A stretch of 64,000 nt of DNA from positions 62,001 to 126,000 of the forward strand of contig CAMDNQ010000001.1 of NCBI GenBank assembly GCA_945903265.1. Reading direction: 5' to 3'. The translations under genes were made by a program, and so were the position numbers. This stretch comes from Candidatus Sulfopaludibacter sp. SbA3. GTDB lineage: Bacteria > Acidobacteriota > Vicinamibacteria > Vicinamibacterales > UBA2999. This document shows, piece after piece, positions 49,877 through 61,945 of this stretch (the first letter of the stretch is position 1; the number at the start of each line of letters is the position of its first letter). The notes under the pieces were generated by a model. That model did not search any database. It saw only the letters and a program-made list of their open reading frames with translations, and was not told where the DNA came from.

Positions 49877-50847
49877 CAGACCATCTGAGTACGCCAGAGG
49901 TCATGAAGGTGGAGCACCCCTTCGACCCGCTTGTGGCGATCCACGACGACAATGGAGGTGATCTTGCGCTGCTCGAGGATGTTGAGCGCCTCGGCGGCCA
50001 GGATGCCGCGATCGATGGTGACCGGGTTCGCGGTCATGACCTGGGATGCCGTTCGTGTCGAAAGGTCGATCGACGCGCCCATGTGACGACGCAGGTCTCC
50101 GTCCGTGATGACGCCCACCAGGCCGCCGTCAGCGACGACGCAGGTCATCCCGAGTTTCTTCGCGGTCATTTCGTTGACGACCTCGGCCATCGCGGTCGCC
50201 GGACTGACCACCGGCACGCGATCGCCGGCAACCATCAGTTGTTCGACGCGCATGAGGCGCTTGCCCAGCTTGCCGCCGGGGTGAAGATGAGCGAAGTCCT
50301 CTTCACGGAAACCCTTGGCCACGAGCAGCGTCATCGCCAGCGCATCTCCAAGGGCGAGCGCCGCCGTCGTACTCGCGGTCGGCACGAGGTTGAGCGGACA
50401 GGCCTCCTCGGATACGTGGCAGTCGAGCGCGACGTTCGACGCCTGCGCGAGCGTCGAATCCGCGGTGCCGCAGATCGTGATCAGCTGCGCGCCGAGACGC
50501 TTGATGGTTTCGAGCAGGCGAAGGAGTTCGTCGGTCTCACCGCTGTTCGACAGCGCCAGCACGACGTCGTCGGCCTGGATGACGCCGAGGTCGCCGTGAA
50601 CGGCTTCGGCGGGGTGAAGGAAGAAGGCGGGCGTGCCGGTGCTCGCGAGCGTTGCGGCAATCTTGCGGCAGATGATGCCCGATTTCCCCATGCCCGTGAC
50701 GATCACACGCCCGCGGCACTCGAGAAGAATACGAATCGCTTGCTCGAACCGGCCATCGAGCCGCTCCGTGAGCGCCAGAATGGCGGCCGCTTCGGTTTTC
50801 AGGACTTCGCGCGCGGTCGCGAGATCGATGCCCGTCACGTTACTCAT
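49876..50847 (-). CDS. kdsD: Arabinose-5-phosphate isomerase (KdsD/KpsF)
   Basis: Makes D-arabinose-5-phosphate for Kdo. SIS domain with VIVTGMGKSGIICRKIAATL and ALSNSGETDELLRLL, then two CBS domains (about 205-260 and 270-323, RVPVVSPATAMAEVV, GVITDGDLRRHM). 323 residues. Overlaps kdsA by four bases. Confidence 0.95.
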   Translation of the reverse strand: MSNVTGIDLATAREVLKTEAAAILALTERLDGRFEQAIRILLECRGRVIVTGMGKSGIICRKIAATLASTGTPAFFLHPAEAVHGDLGVIQADDVVLALSNSGETDELLRLLETIKRLGAQLITICGTADSTLAQASNVALDCHVSEEACPLNLVPTASTTAALALGDALAMTLLVAKGFREEDFAHLHPGGKLGKRLMRVEQLMVAGDRVPVVSPATAMAEVVNEMTAKKLGMTCVVADGGLVGVITDGDLRRHMGASIDLSTRTASQVMTANPVTIDRGILAAEALNILEQRKITSIVVVDRHKRVEGVLHLHDLWRTQMV

Positions 50848-51674
50848 GACGCGACACCCTCCCGGCTTGCCGCCGCGATCCGTTTCAGCTTGAGGATCAG
50901 GGCCTCCACCTTGTCGAGCCGCAGGGCGTTGGCCGCGTCGCTGCGCGCCTTCGACGGGTTGTCATGCACTTCGAGGAACACGGCGTCGGCTCCAGCGGCA
51001 ACACCCGCGGAGGCAAGCGGCTCGATGTACTGGGCGAGTCCCGTCGTGACGCCGTCACCGGCGCCCGGCAGCTGGAGGCTGTGCGTTACGTCGAAGATCA
51101 CCGGGTAGCCCAGCTCGCGCAGCATCGGCAGCGCGCGCATGTCGACGACGAGGTCGTGGTAGCCGAAGCTCGTGCCGCGCTCGGTTAACAGCACTGATGC
51201 GTTGCCCTCGCCCGTGATCTTCTCGATCACGTGACGCATGTCAGACGGCGCGAGGAACTGTCCCTTCTTGACGTTCACCGGCTTGCCCGTCCGCGCGGCC
51301 GCCACAAGCAGGTCAGTCTGCCGGCACAGGAATGCAGGGATCTGGAGGACGTCGACGACCGCTGCAGCCGGCTCGGCGTGCGCCGGTTCATGAATATCGG
51401 TGAGGACGGGAAGCCCGGTGCGCGCCCGCACGTCGGCGAGGACCTTCAGCCCGGCATCCAGGCCTGGGCCGCGAAACGACGTGCGTGAGGTCCGGTTGGC
51501 CTTGTCGTACGACGCTTTGAAGACCAGGGGCACGCCGCAGCGGCTGGCGATGTCGCGGAGCGCCGACGCGATGTCCAGCGCATGGCCGGCGCTCTCGATG
51601 ACGCAGGGTCCGGCAATGACCGCCAGCGGATGGCCGCCGCCGATGGAGTGGGGCCCTACCTGAACCGGATGCAC
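50844..51674 (-). CDS. kdsA: Kdo-8-phosphate synthase, metal-dependent type
   Basis: Condenses PEP with arabinose-5-phosphate. Motifs: AVIAGPCVIES, FKASYDKANRTS, FRGPGLDAGL, LTDIHEPAHA and VNVKKGQFLAP. The cysteine in GPCVIES is the metal ligand that marks the metal-dependent class (Asn in E. coli KdsA). 276 residues from GTG 51674. TACAAT ends 7 bases upstream, so it may have its own leaderless promoter inside the operon. Confidence 0.95.
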   Translation of the reverse strand: MHPVQVGPHSIGGGHPLAVIAGPCVIESAGHALDIASALRDIASRCGVPLVFKASYDKANRTSRTSFRGPGLDAGLKVLADVRARTGLPVLTDIHEPAHAEPAAAVVDVLQIPAFLCRQTDLLVAAARTGKPVNVKKGQFLAPSDMRHVIEKITGEGNASVLLTERGTSFGYHDLVVDMRALPMLRELGYPVIFDVTHSLQLPGAGDGVTTGLAQYIEPLASAGVAAGADAVFLEVHDNPSKARSDAANALRLDKVEALILKLKRIAAASREGVAS

Positions 51675-51681
51675 GAAACCT

Positions 51682-51687
51682 ATTGTA
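51682..51687 (-). promoter_or_regulatory. -10 element TACAAT for kdsA
   Basis: On the minus strand TACAAT, then AGGTTTC, then the GTG start. It lies in the 23-base pyrG-kdsA gap. Confidence 0.5.
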
Positions 51688-51697
51688 GGTGAAAGGC

Positions 51698-53365
<1,668 letters not shown>

Positions 53366-54142
53366 TTATGCGCTGGTGCCGACGGCCAGCTGCCGCCGCA
53401 CACGGTCAAGGTCCTCCGGGGTGTCCACCCCGATTGAGTCGTGGAGCGTTTCCACCGCGCGAATACGAAAGCCGTGTTCGAGCGCGCGAAGCTGTTCGAG
53501 CGATTCCGCGATTTCGAGCGGCGTCTGAGGCAGTGTCGTCAACGTCAGAAGAAAGTCGCGGCGATACGCATAGAGTCCGATGTGCTTGAAGGCCGCTGCC
53601 GGTTCCCGCGCAAACGGGAGCGGGGCGCGTGAAAAATACAGCGCCCGCTGCGCCGCGTCCACTACAACTTTCACGACGTTCGGGTTGCGATACTCGGCGG
53701 CGGCGTCGATGCGGCGCCGCAGGGTGGACATCGGCGTGTCGGCATCTGCCGCCAGGGCGGCGATCACTTCTTCGATCATCGCGGGCTCGACGAGCGGTTC
53801 GTCTCCCTGGACGTTGACGATGACCTCGCACGCCAGATCCGCCGCGATTTCAGCAATCCGGTCGGTGCCGGTGCGATGCGACGCAGACGTCATGCGAGCG
53901 ATCCCGCCGAAGCCGGTCACGACCGCGGCGATCCGCTCGTCGTCGGTTGCCACGACCACCGCGTCGACGCCGCGCGCCGCCGCCGCGCGCCGATACACAT
54001 GCTCGACCATGGGCCGGCCGCCGATGTCCGCGAGTGCTTTGGCTGGGAGACGGGTTGAGTGGTATCGGGCGGGGATGACGGCGACGGTTTGCAGCGGCTG
54101 TAGGTTTCGCTCGAATGGATTGCGGAACGCTACAGCGTGCAC
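53366..54142 (-). CDS. kdsB: CMP-Kdo synthetase (3-deoxy-manno-octulosonate cytidylyltransferase)
   Basis: Activates Kdo with CTP. Motifs: VAVIPARYHSTRLPAKALADIGGRP split around the nucleotide loop, VQGDEPLV, and HIGLYAYRR; all typical of KdsB. 258 residues from GTG 54142, a little long because of about 19 N-terminal residues before VAVIPAR. TATGAT ends five bases before the GTG. First gene of kdsB-pyrG-kdsA-kdsD-lapB. Confidence 0.95.
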   Translation of the reverse strand: MHAVAFRNPFERNLQPLQTVAVIPARYHSTRLPAKALADIGGRPMVEHVYRRAAAARGVDAVVVATDDERIAAVVTGFGGIARMTSASHRTGTDRIAEIAADLACEVIVNVQGDEPLVEPAMIEEVIAALAADADTPMSTLRRRIDAAAEYRNPNVVKVVVDAAQRALYFSRAPLPFAREPAAAFKHIGLYAYRRDFLLTLTTLPQTPLEIAESLEQLRALEHGFRIRAVETLHDSIGVDTPEDLDRVRRQLAVGTSA

Positions 54143-54147
54143 GGCGA

Positions 54148-54153
54148 ATCATA
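54148..54153 (-). promoter_or_regulatory. -10 element TATGAT for the kdsB operon
   Basis: TATGAT on the minus strand, spacer TCGCC, then GTG 54142. No Shine-Dalgarno sequence. Confidence 0.45.
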
Positions 54154-54240
54154 GCATGCAGAGCTGGGTCGGCACGTGCAGCGACGACCTGCGGCGCAGA
54201 GGTCAAAAGGCCGAAATGTTAAGATGAACAGACGTTATCT

Positions 54241-54768
54241 ATGACCTGGAAAGCGTACGCAGCCGTGTCGGGCGCCACCGTTCTGGCGGGGTGGATGGCA
54301 TCGTCGCCGCCGGCGAATACGCCGGTGACTACGACGTCGCCCGTGCGATCGCCGCGCGCCGCGCGGACGTCCGCGGACGGTGATATCCAGGAGCAGGCCG
54401 AGCGGCTCAGGACGGGACTGCAGGGCGAGCGGAACTATACGAGTCCGCAACGCGATCCATTTCGATTCCAACAGCGAAGCGGCGTCGATCCCGTTCTGGT
54501 GGAGCGAGGGACGGCGTTCGAGCCGCAGCCCGAGCCCGAACCTGAACCCGCGGCAGCGCCGCCGCCGATGTCACTGTCGGGTATTGCGGAAGATCAGGCA
54601 AACGGGGAGACCAGCCGGACGGCGGTCGTCAGTTCGCCCGCCGGTGTCGAACTGGTACGGGAAGGTGATCAGGTTCTCGGTTATCGCGTCGCCCGCATCG
54701 AAAGCGACGCGGTGGAACTTGTCCGCACGTCGGACGGTTCCACGCGACGCCTCACCCTCAAGCGCTAG
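54241..54768 (+). CDS. Exported small protein with PilP/GspC-like domain
   Basis: A 175-residue protein: short N-terminal hydrophobic segment (AAVSGATVLAGWMASSPP), a linker with PQRDPFRFQQ, a proline/glutamate run, and a C-terminal beta domain (AGVELVREGDQVLGYRVARI, VRTSDGSTRRLTL). The RDPF element and the closing beta domain resemble PilP (RDPFVSL, then a beta-sandwich) and the homology region of GspC. It may serve the second secretin at 23790-25610; that link is inference. TAAGAT lies 15 bases before ATG. Confidence 0.65.
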   Translation: MTWKAYAAVSGATVLAGWMASSPPANTPVTTTSPVRSPRAARTSADGDIQEQAERLRTGLQGERNYTSPQRDPFRFQQRSGVDPVLVERGTAFEPQPEPEPEPAAAPPPMSLSGIAEDQANGETSRTAVVSSPAGVELVREGDQVLGYRVARIESDAVELVRTSDGSTRRLTLKR

Positions 54769-54783
54769 GGTCCTTCAGACCCT
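54767..54783. terminator. Short hairpin between convergent stops
   Basis: AGGGTC and GACCCT pair around CTTCA, exactly between the stop codons of the 54241 gene and serA. No T-run follows on either strand, so termination strength is doubtful. Confidence 0.3.
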
Positions 54784-56352
54784 GACGATTCGGGCTTCCT
54801 GAATCGCTTTCGCCTTCTTCAAGTCATCCAGCACAACCTGCGTAATCGGCTTCGTCTCGTCGACGATGACGACGCCCACGGCGTTCGTGCCTTCGCGGCC
54901 AAGCGCGAAGTTGGCGATGTTCACGCCGTGGCGACCGAGGATCGTTCCGATCTCGCCGATGACGCCCGGCTGATCGTTGTTCCGGATGACGATCATGGTC
55001 CCTGCGAGAGGCACCTCGATCTTGATGCCGTCCAGCAGGACGAGGCGCGGTGACGTGCGCTCGAAGACGGCGCCTTCAACCCACCGCTCGCCGTCGCTCG
55101 TATGCAGCTTCACCGAAATCAGGCTCGTGTAGTCGCGCGGCCGGTTGCTGCGGGATTCCACAATTTCGATGCCACGATCGGCCGCAATCGATCGCGCGTT
55201 GACCGGGGTGACGCCGGCTTCCAGAATCGGCTTGAACAGCCCGACCAGGAGGGCGTTCACGATCATGTCGTTGCGCCCTTCGGCGAGCTCGCCGTAATAG
55301 CGAACGCCGAGCATGTGCGCGCGGCTGTCGTTCATCTGGGCGATGAAGGCGCCCAGCCGTTCGCCAAGCTCCACGAACGGGCGAAGCCGGCTGAATTCTT
55401 CTGGCGAGACCGACGGAAAATTGACGGCGTTCCGGATAATCCCGTCCTTGAGGAAGTCGCGAAGCGCCGCGGCGGTTTCCACGCCGACCAGTTCCTGCCC
55501 CTCGCGGGTCGATGCGGCGATGTGCGGAGTCGCCACGACCCGTTCAAGCTTCTGCAGCCGCTGATCGGCGGGCGGCTCCTGCTCGAACACGTCGAGGCCG
55601 GCGCCTCCGACCTGGCCCGCTTCAATCGCGTCGGCCAGCGCGCCCTCGTCGATGAGATCCCCGCGCGCCGTATTGATGATGCGGATGCCCTTCTTGGCGC
55701 GCTTCAGCCGCTCGGCGTTGACGAGCTTTCTGGTTTTCTCGTTGGACGGCATGTGCAGCGACAGGTAGTCGGCGCGCGCAAACAGGTCGTCCAGCGACAC
55801 GAGCTCGATGCCGAGATCGCGCGCAACCTGTTCGGAAATAAAGGGATCGTGCGCCACGATCTTCATCCCGAACGCGGCCGCGCGGCGGGCGACTTCCTGG
55901 CCAATCCGTCCCAGTCCTGCCAGGCCGAGCGTCTTCTCGCGGACTTCTTCGCCCAGGAACTTCTTCTTTTCCCACTTCCCCTGCTTCATCGCCGCGTCGG
56001 CGGCGGGAAGGTGGCGGGCCAGCGAGAGGATCATGCCCAGCGCGAGCTCGGCCACGCTGATGCTGTTCGCCCCCGGCGCGTTCATCACGACGATGCCGCG
56101 ACTGCTGGCGGCCTGGACGTCGACGTTGTCGACGCCCGTGCCCGCGCGGGCAATTGCCCGCAGCTGGGGCGCGGCGGCAATCAGCGGGGCGGTGACTTTG
56201 GTGGCGCTCCGGACGACGATCGCGTCGGCGTCGGCGAGGTCAGTCGCGAGCTGTTCGGGAGTCCGGCCGGTCCTGGCGTCAACGGTCCAACCTTCGGCAC
56301 GCAGGAGCTCGAGCGCGGATGCAGGAAGATCATCAGCAACAACAATTTTCAT
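54775..56352 (-). CDS. serA: D-3-phosphoglycerate dehydrogenase, long form
   Basis: First step of serine synthesis. 525 residues: substrate- and NAD-binding domains with AGTGVDNVD, LAGLGRIGQEVARRAAAFG, NTARGDLIDEGAL and ATPHIAASTREGQ (catalytic His), then an intervening ASB domain (about 315-450) and a C-terminal ACT domain (TMIVIRNNDQPGVIGEIGTI) for serine feedback. Start ATG 56352; TATACT ends 10 bases before it. Confidence 0.96.
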   Translation of the reverse strand: MKIVVADDLPASALELLRAEGWTVDARTGRTPEQLATDLADADAIVVRSATKVTAPLIAAAPQLRAIARAGTGVDNVDVQAASSRGIVVMNAPGANSISVAELALGMILSLARHLPAADAAMKQGKWEKKKFLGEEVREKTLGLAGLGRIGQEVARRAAAFGMKIVAHDPFISEQVARDLGIELVSLDDLFARADYLSLHMPSNEKTRKLVNAERLKRAKKGIRIINTARGDLIDEGALADAIEAGQVGGAGLDVFEQEPPADQRLQKLERVVATPHIAASTREGQELVGVETAAALRDFLKDGIIRNAVNFPSVSPEEFSRLRPFVELGERLGAFIAQMNDSRAHMLGVRYYGELAEGRNDMIVNALLVGLFKPILEAGVTPVNARSIAADRGIEIVESRSNRPRDYTSLISVKLHTSDGERWVEGAVFERTSPRLVLLDGIKIEVPLAGTMIVIRNNDQPGVIGEIGTILGRHGVNIANFALGREGTNAVGVVIVDETKPITQVVLDDLKKAKAIQEARIVRV

Positions 56353-56362
56353 CGATGGTGAA

Positions 56363-56368
56363 AGTATA
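56363..56368 (-). promoter_or_regulatory. -10 element TATACT for serA
   Basis: TATACT on the minus strand, 10 bases before ATG 56352, with no Shine-Dalgarno sequence. A short leader or leaderless transcript is expected. Confidence 0.4.
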
Positions 56369-56505
56369 ATCTGCGGCTGCAGTGATCGCGCGGGACCTCG
56401 CAGGTCAGCGGGCGCACTACGATGGTGCAAACCGCTAAAATGCTCGGGATCGCATGGAATTGACGTCCGCGGTCGCCCCTTTTCAACAGAGTTTTGAACA
56501 GAAAT

Positions 56506-56514
56506 TGTGGATAA
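56506..56514 (-). promoter_or_regulatory. Single consensus DnaA box upstream of mdh
   Basis: TTATCCACA on the minus strand (TGTGGATAA on plus), in the 208-base serA-mdh gap, next to an AT-richer stretch (TTTTGAACAGAAAT). One isolated box is not an origin. By chance about half an exact copy would be expected in 64 kb. Confidence 0.35.
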
Positions 56515-56560
56515 CTCGCACGAGACGTGCGGGACTTCGCCCTAAGAGGATTCAGCGTCC

Positions 56561-57487
56561 ATGAAACGAAAAGTCACAGTGGTCGGAGGCGCCGGCAACG
56601 TCGGCGCGACGGTGGCCCGCTCCATCGCGGAAAAAGAGCTGGCGGATGTCGTCATCATCGATATTGCCGACCAGAAGGCGGCGGGCGTCGCGCTCGACAT
56701 GTACGAGACGTGTCCGATCCTCGGCTCCGACTCGCGCATCATCGGCGGCAGCGACTGGGGCGCCGCAGCCGGCTCCGACATCGTCGTGATTACGTCGGGC
56801 AAGCCGCGGAAGCCCGGCATGAGCCGCGATGACCTGGTGAAAGACAACTTCGCGATCATGCAGAGCATTGCGCCGAACGTCGTGCAGTACTGCCCGAACG
56901 CGATCATCATTCCCGTGGCCAATCCGCTCGACGCGATGGCGCAGGCGCTCTTCCGGCTGACCAAGTTCCCGCGCGAGCGCGTGATCGGCATGGCCGGGGT
57001 GCTCGACTCGGCGCGGATGAGCACGTTTATCGCGATGGAGCTCAACGTGTCGGTCGAGAACGTGCATTCGTTCGTACTCGGCGGCCACGGCGACACGATG
57101 GTGCCGCTCCCGCGGTACTCGACGGTGGCCGGTGTGCCGATCACGGAGCTCCTGTCGAAGGAAAAGATCGACGCGATTGCCACGCGCACTGCCAATGGCG
57201 GCGCAGAAATCACGAAGCTGGTCGGCACGAGCGCCTGGTATGCACCGGGACAGGCGGCGGCCGAGATGTGCGAGGCCATCCTGCGCGACAAGAAGAAGAT
57301 CCTGCCGTGCTCGGTCTTCCTGCAGGGCGAGTACGGCATACGCGATCTCTTTGTCGGCGTGCCGGTGAAGCTCGGGGCGCGCGGCATGGAGGGGATCATC
57401 GAGATCAAGTTGACGGCTGAAGAGGATGCGGCGCTGAAGAAGTCGGCCGCGTCCGTCAAGGAGCTCGTCGACGTCATCGGCATGTAG
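56561..57487 (+). CDS. mdh: Malate dehydrogenase (LDH-like)
   Basis: Oxidises malate to oxaloacetate. 308 residues: [20 protein letters not shown] with acidic IDI for NAD, substrate Arg in [26 protein letters not shown], catalytic His in [15 protein letters not shown]. Belongs to the LDH-like MDH group. AGAGGA lies 10 bases before ATG. Followed by sucC and sucD, so this is a TCA-cycle cluster. Confidence 0.96.
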   Translation: MKRKVTVVGGAGNVGATVARSIAEKELADVVIIDIADQKAAGVALDMYETCPILGSDSRIIGGSDWGAAAGSDIVVITSGKPRKPGMSRDDLVKDNFAIMQSIAPNVVQYCPNAIIIPVANPLDAMAQALFRLTKFPRERVIGMAGVLDSARMSTFIAMELNVSVENVHSFVLGGHGDTMVPLPRYSTVAGVPITELLSKEKIDAIATRTANGGAEITKLVGTSAWYAPGQAAAEMCEAILRDKKKILPCSVFLQGEYGIRDLFVGVPVKLGARGMEGIIEIKLTAEEDAALKKSAASVKELVDVIGM

Positions 57488-57514
57488 CCGATAGACTCAC
57501 GAAACGGCCTTCCA

Positions 57515-58680
<1,166 letters not shown>

Positions 58681-58681
<1 letters not shown>

Positions 58682-59553
58682 TGGCGGTTCTTCTCGACAA
58701 GAACACCCGGCTTATCGTCCAGGGGCTGACCGGGCGTGAGGGAACGTTTCACGCCAAGCAGGCGGCCACCTACGGCACGACGGTCGTCGGCGGCGTGACC
58801 CCCGGCAAGGGCGGCACGACCCACGAGGGATGGCCGGTCTTCAACAGCGTTCACGATGCGGTGGCGGAAACGGGCGCAAACGCCACGGTGATCTTCGTGC
58901 CGCCGCCGTTCGCGGCCGATGCTGTGATGGAAGCCGCCGACGCGGGCATTGCGCTGGCGGTCTGCATCACCGAAGGCATTCCGGTTGTGGACATGCTGAA
59001 GGCCATGACCTTCATGGAAGGCAAGACGACGCGCCTCGTCGGACCGAACTGCCCGGGCGTCATCTCGGCAGGGAAGGCCAAAGCCGGCATCATCCCGGGC
59101 CATATCTGCAAAGAGGGACGCATCGGCATCGTGTCGAAGAGCGGCACCCTGACCTATGAAGCCATCCACCAGCTGACGCGGCAGGGCATGGGCCAGACGA
59201 CCTGCATCGGGATCGGCGGGGATCCGCTGATCGGCACCACGTTCATCGATGCGCTGCGGCTGTTTGCGGCAGACCCGGACACCGACGCCGTCATCATGAT
59301 TGGTGAGATCGGCGGTACGGCGGAGGAGGAGGCCGGGGACTTCATCAAGAAGGAGTTCAAGAAGCCGGTCGTGGGATTCATTGCCGGGCAGACGGCGCCG
59401 CCTGGACGCCGCATGGGTCACGCGGGCGCGATTATCGCGGGCGGCAAGGGCACAGCCGCGGAAAAGATGGCAGCCCTCACGAAAGCCGGCGTGCACGTCG
59501 TGAAGAGCCCGGCCGACATGGGCGTGAAGATGAAAGAAGTGCTGGGGAAATAG
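58681..59553 (+). CDS. sucD: Succinyl-CoA synthetase alpha subunit
   Basis: CoA-binding subunit carrying the phosphohistidine. 290 residues: [50 protein letters not shown] and active His in [16 protein letters not shown]. Immediately followed by ndk, whose ATG is the next base after the stop. Confidence 0.97.
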
Positions 59554-59967
59554 ATGGAACGAACGTTTGCGATTATCAAGCCGGACGCCGTCGAGCGGCG
59601 GATGGCGGGCAAGATTCTGTCGCGCATCGAAGAGGCCGGCTTCACGATTCGCGGCATTCGGCTGCAGCATCTCTCGAAGCGGGAAGCCGAAGGCTTCTAC
59701 GCCGTTCACCGCGAGCGGCCGTTCTTCGGCGGGCTCACCGATTTCATGTCGTCAGGACCGTGCGTCCTGCTGGCGCTCGAGGCGCCGGACGCGATCAAGA
59801 AGTGGCGCGCGCTGATGGGCGCGACCGATCCGGGCAAGGCCGACGCCGGGACGCTGCGGAAGGACTTCGGCAGCTCCATCGAGCGCAACGCCACGCATGG
59901 GTCCGATGCGCCGGAAACGGCTGCATTCGAGCTGGGTTACTTCTTCCGCGGGATGGAAACGATTTAA
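59554..59967 (+). CDS. ndk: Nucleoside diphosphate kinase
   Basis: Balances NTP pools. 137 residues: [47 protein letters not shown], and phospho-His in [12 protein letters not shown]. Adjacent to sucCD, a pairing often seen because succinyl-CoA synthetase and Ndk share nucleotide products. Confidence 0.97.
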   Translation: MERTFAIIKPDAVERRMAGKILSRIEEAGFTIRGIRLQHLSKREAEGFYAVHRERPFFGGLTDFMSSGPCVLLALEAPDAIKKWRALMGATDPGKADAGTLRKDFGSSIERNATHGSDAPETAAFELGYFFRGMETI

Positions 59968-60165
59968 GTGGGCCGGCTGCTCATCGTCATTGGCGTCGTG
60001 CTGGTGGCGGTGGGACTGCTGGTGAACATGGGTCTGCCGATCGGCCGGCTGCCCGGTGATTTTGCGGTGCGGCGCGGAAACGTCTCGTTTTACTTCCCGC
60101 TGACCACGTCGATCATTGCGAGTATTCTGCTGACGCTCCTGTTCCTGTTTCTGGGCCGACGCTAG
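59968..60165 (+). CDS. DUF2905 small membrane protein
   Basis: A 65-residue two-helix protein starting GTG 59968, the base after the ndk stop. [20 protein letters not shown], then [20 protein letters not shown] and a last helix, is the DUF2905 pattern. Function unknown. Confidence 0.88.
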   Translation: MGRLLIVIGVVLVAVGLLVNMGLPIGRLPGDFAVRRGNVSFYFPLTTSIIASILLTLLFLFLGRR

Positions 60166-60175
60166 GACGAGACGC

Positions 60176-60730
60176 ATGCCTTCGATTAAAGCCGACCGGT
60201 GGATCAAGCAGATGGCGCTCGAGCACCGGATGATCGAACCGTTCGAGGACCGTCAGGTGCGCGACGGCGTCATCTCCTACGGCGTCTCGTCGTACGGCTA
60301 CGACATCCGCGTCGCCGACGAGTTCAAGGTCTTCACCAACATCAACAGCACGATCGTCGACCCGAAGAACTTCGATGCGCGGTCGTTCGTGGACATCAAG
60401 GGCGACTGCATCATTCCGCCCAATTCGTTCGCGCTGGCGAAGACCATCGAATACTTCCGCATTCCGCGCGACGTGCTGACGGTCTGCGTCGGCAAGTCCA
60501 CCTACGCCCGCTGCGGCCTCATCGTGAACGTCACGCCGTTCGAACCGGAATGGGAAGGCTTCGTGACGCTCGAAATCTCGAATACGACGCCGCTGCCGGC
60601 CAAGGTGTACGCGAATGAGGGCATCGCGCAGGTGCTTTTCTTCCAGAGCGATGAGCCCTGCGAGGTGTCCTACAAGGACAAGAAAGGGAAGTACCAGGGG
60701 CAGCAGGGGCTGACGCTACCGAAGCTGTAG
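60176..60730 (+). CDS. dcd: dCTP deaminase
   Basis: Provides dUTP for dTMP synthesis. 184 residues: [60 protein letters not shown] and the catalytic Glu in [11 protein letters not shown]. Length matches the classical monofunctional or DUT-fused type. Confidence 0.95.
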   Translation: MPSIKADRWIKQMALEHRMIEPFEDRQVRDGVISYGVSSYGYDIRVADEFKVFTNINSTIVDPKNFDARSFVDIKGDCIIPPNSFALAKTIEYFRIPRDVLTVCVGKSTYARCGLIVNVTPFEPEWEGFVTLEISNTTPLPAKVYANEGIAQVLFFQSDEPCEVSYKDKKGKYQGQQGLTLPKL

Positions 60731-60751
60731 ACTGGCGCCTCTGCGTACCGC

Positions 60752-61936
60752 ATGACTGACCTCGCGGAGTTCACCGCCCCGATTCCGCCCGACACCTTCC
60801 TGTCGACGTACTGGACGCGCCGCGCGGTGTACCTGCACGACCCGAAGCGCTCCTTCGATCCGTACTTCGGCTGGGAGGCGCTCAACACCATTTTGAACTC
60901 CGGCGAGCTGGTGTATCCGGATACGGCGGTGCGCCGCAAGGATCGCCTCGTCCCGGCCAGCGAGTACACCAAAGGGGGCGACGGCAAACATATCGACCCG
61001 GCTGCGCTGATGCGGCTCGTGCAGGACGGCGCGGGCTTCAGTATTCGTGGCGCCGACGGTCTCTGGCCGCCGCTGCGTGCCGTCAAGACCAGCGTGTACG
61101 ACGCGGTGTACGAGCCCGTGCACACCAACATGTACTACTCGCCGGCCGACCAGGGCTCGCGCTGTCATTACGATCTCCACGAAGTGTTCGTGCTGCAGAT
61201 CGCGGGCGCCAAGCGATGGAAGGTCTTCGAGCCGACCACGCCCTATCCGGTCGAACCATGGCGCGAGGAAGACGCGCCCGGTGCGTCGGCGACGCCATAT
61301 CTCGACGCCACGCTCCGTGCGGGCGACGTGCTCTACGTGCCGCGCGGCCACTGGCACGACGTCCTTGCCGAAGATTCCGCCTCGCTCCACATCACCATCG
61401 GCATCGTCTGCCGCAAGGCGGACGCACTGCTCGACTGGCTGGGCCGTGAGCTGCAGGCCTCGGTGGTCTGGCGGCAGAACGTCCCGCTCATGGGGGCAGG
61501 TACCGCTGACGGACAGCTGCCGGTCACCCCGGACGTCAAGCGCTGGATTGACGGCGTGCGGCAGGTGATGCTCGACACGCTCCGCGACCCGGACGTGTAC
61601 GAGCGCTTCCTGGCGGACATGTTTGCCCAGACGACGCCGGTCGTGCCGGTCGGGCTGTCGGACGAGGGTGTGGTGTCGCCGTCGATCGAGGGGCGGACGC
61701 TGCGGCGTCCCGCCGGCCAGCGGCACATCGTCGCGCAGGGGCCGGACAACTCCGTCGTCCTCAAGGTCGGGGGCGCGGAAATGGCGCTCGAAGGCGTCCC
61801 CCCGCAGCTGCTGGCCCGCATTCTTGCCGCGCCGTCCGTCACGGTGCGCGACCTCGAGGCATGGGCGCCCACACTGGCGCCGGCCGAGCGAACCGAGCTG
61901 CTCGAATCCCTGGTCCAACTGGGCCTCCTCGTATAA
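60752..61936 (+). CDS. JmjC/cupin-type Fe(II) 2-oxoglutarate oxygenase
   Basis: A 394-residue protein related to bacterial ribosomal oxygenases (RoxA/YcfD group) and cupin_4 proteins. Iron triad in SRCHYDLHEVFVLQIAGAKR (His-x-Asp) and YVPRGHWHDVL (distal His). The C-terminal ~100 residues look like a winged helix. RoxA hydroxylates ribosomal L16; the substrate here cannot be assigned. Cotranscribed with dcd. Confidence 0.8.
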   Translation: MTDLAEFTAPIPPDTFLSTYWTRRAVYLHDPKRSFDPYFGWEALNTILNSGELVYPDTAVRRKDRLVPASEYTKGGDGKHIDPAALMRLVQDGAGFSIRGADGLWPPLRAVKTSVYDAVYEPVHTNMYYSPADQGSRCHYDLHEVFVLQIAGAKRWKVFEPTTPYPVEPWREEDAPGASATPYLDATLRAGDVLYVPRGHWHDVLAEDSASLHITIGIVCRKADALLDWLGRELQASVVWRQNVPLMGAGTADGQLPVTPDVKRWIDGVRQVMLDTLRDPDVYERFLADMFAQTTPVVPVGLSDEGVVSPSIEGRTLRRPAGQRHIVAQGPDNSVVLKVGGAEMALEGVPPQLLARILAAPSVTVRDLEAWAPTLAPAERTELLESLVQLGLLV

Positions 61937-61937
61937 T
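61932..61937 (+). promoter_or_regulatory. -10 element TATAAT for the gamma-carbonic anhydrase
   Basis: TATAAT contains the stop codon TAA of the JmjC gene. An 8-base spacer CCGAAGAC leads to ATG 61946, with no Shine-Dalgarno. Confidence 0.55.
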
Positions 61938-61945
61938 CCGAAGAC

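Noticed and set aside
56400-56560. Replication origin near the DnaA box
   Set aside because: A single box, no cluster, no dnaA, dnaN or parAB genes nearby.
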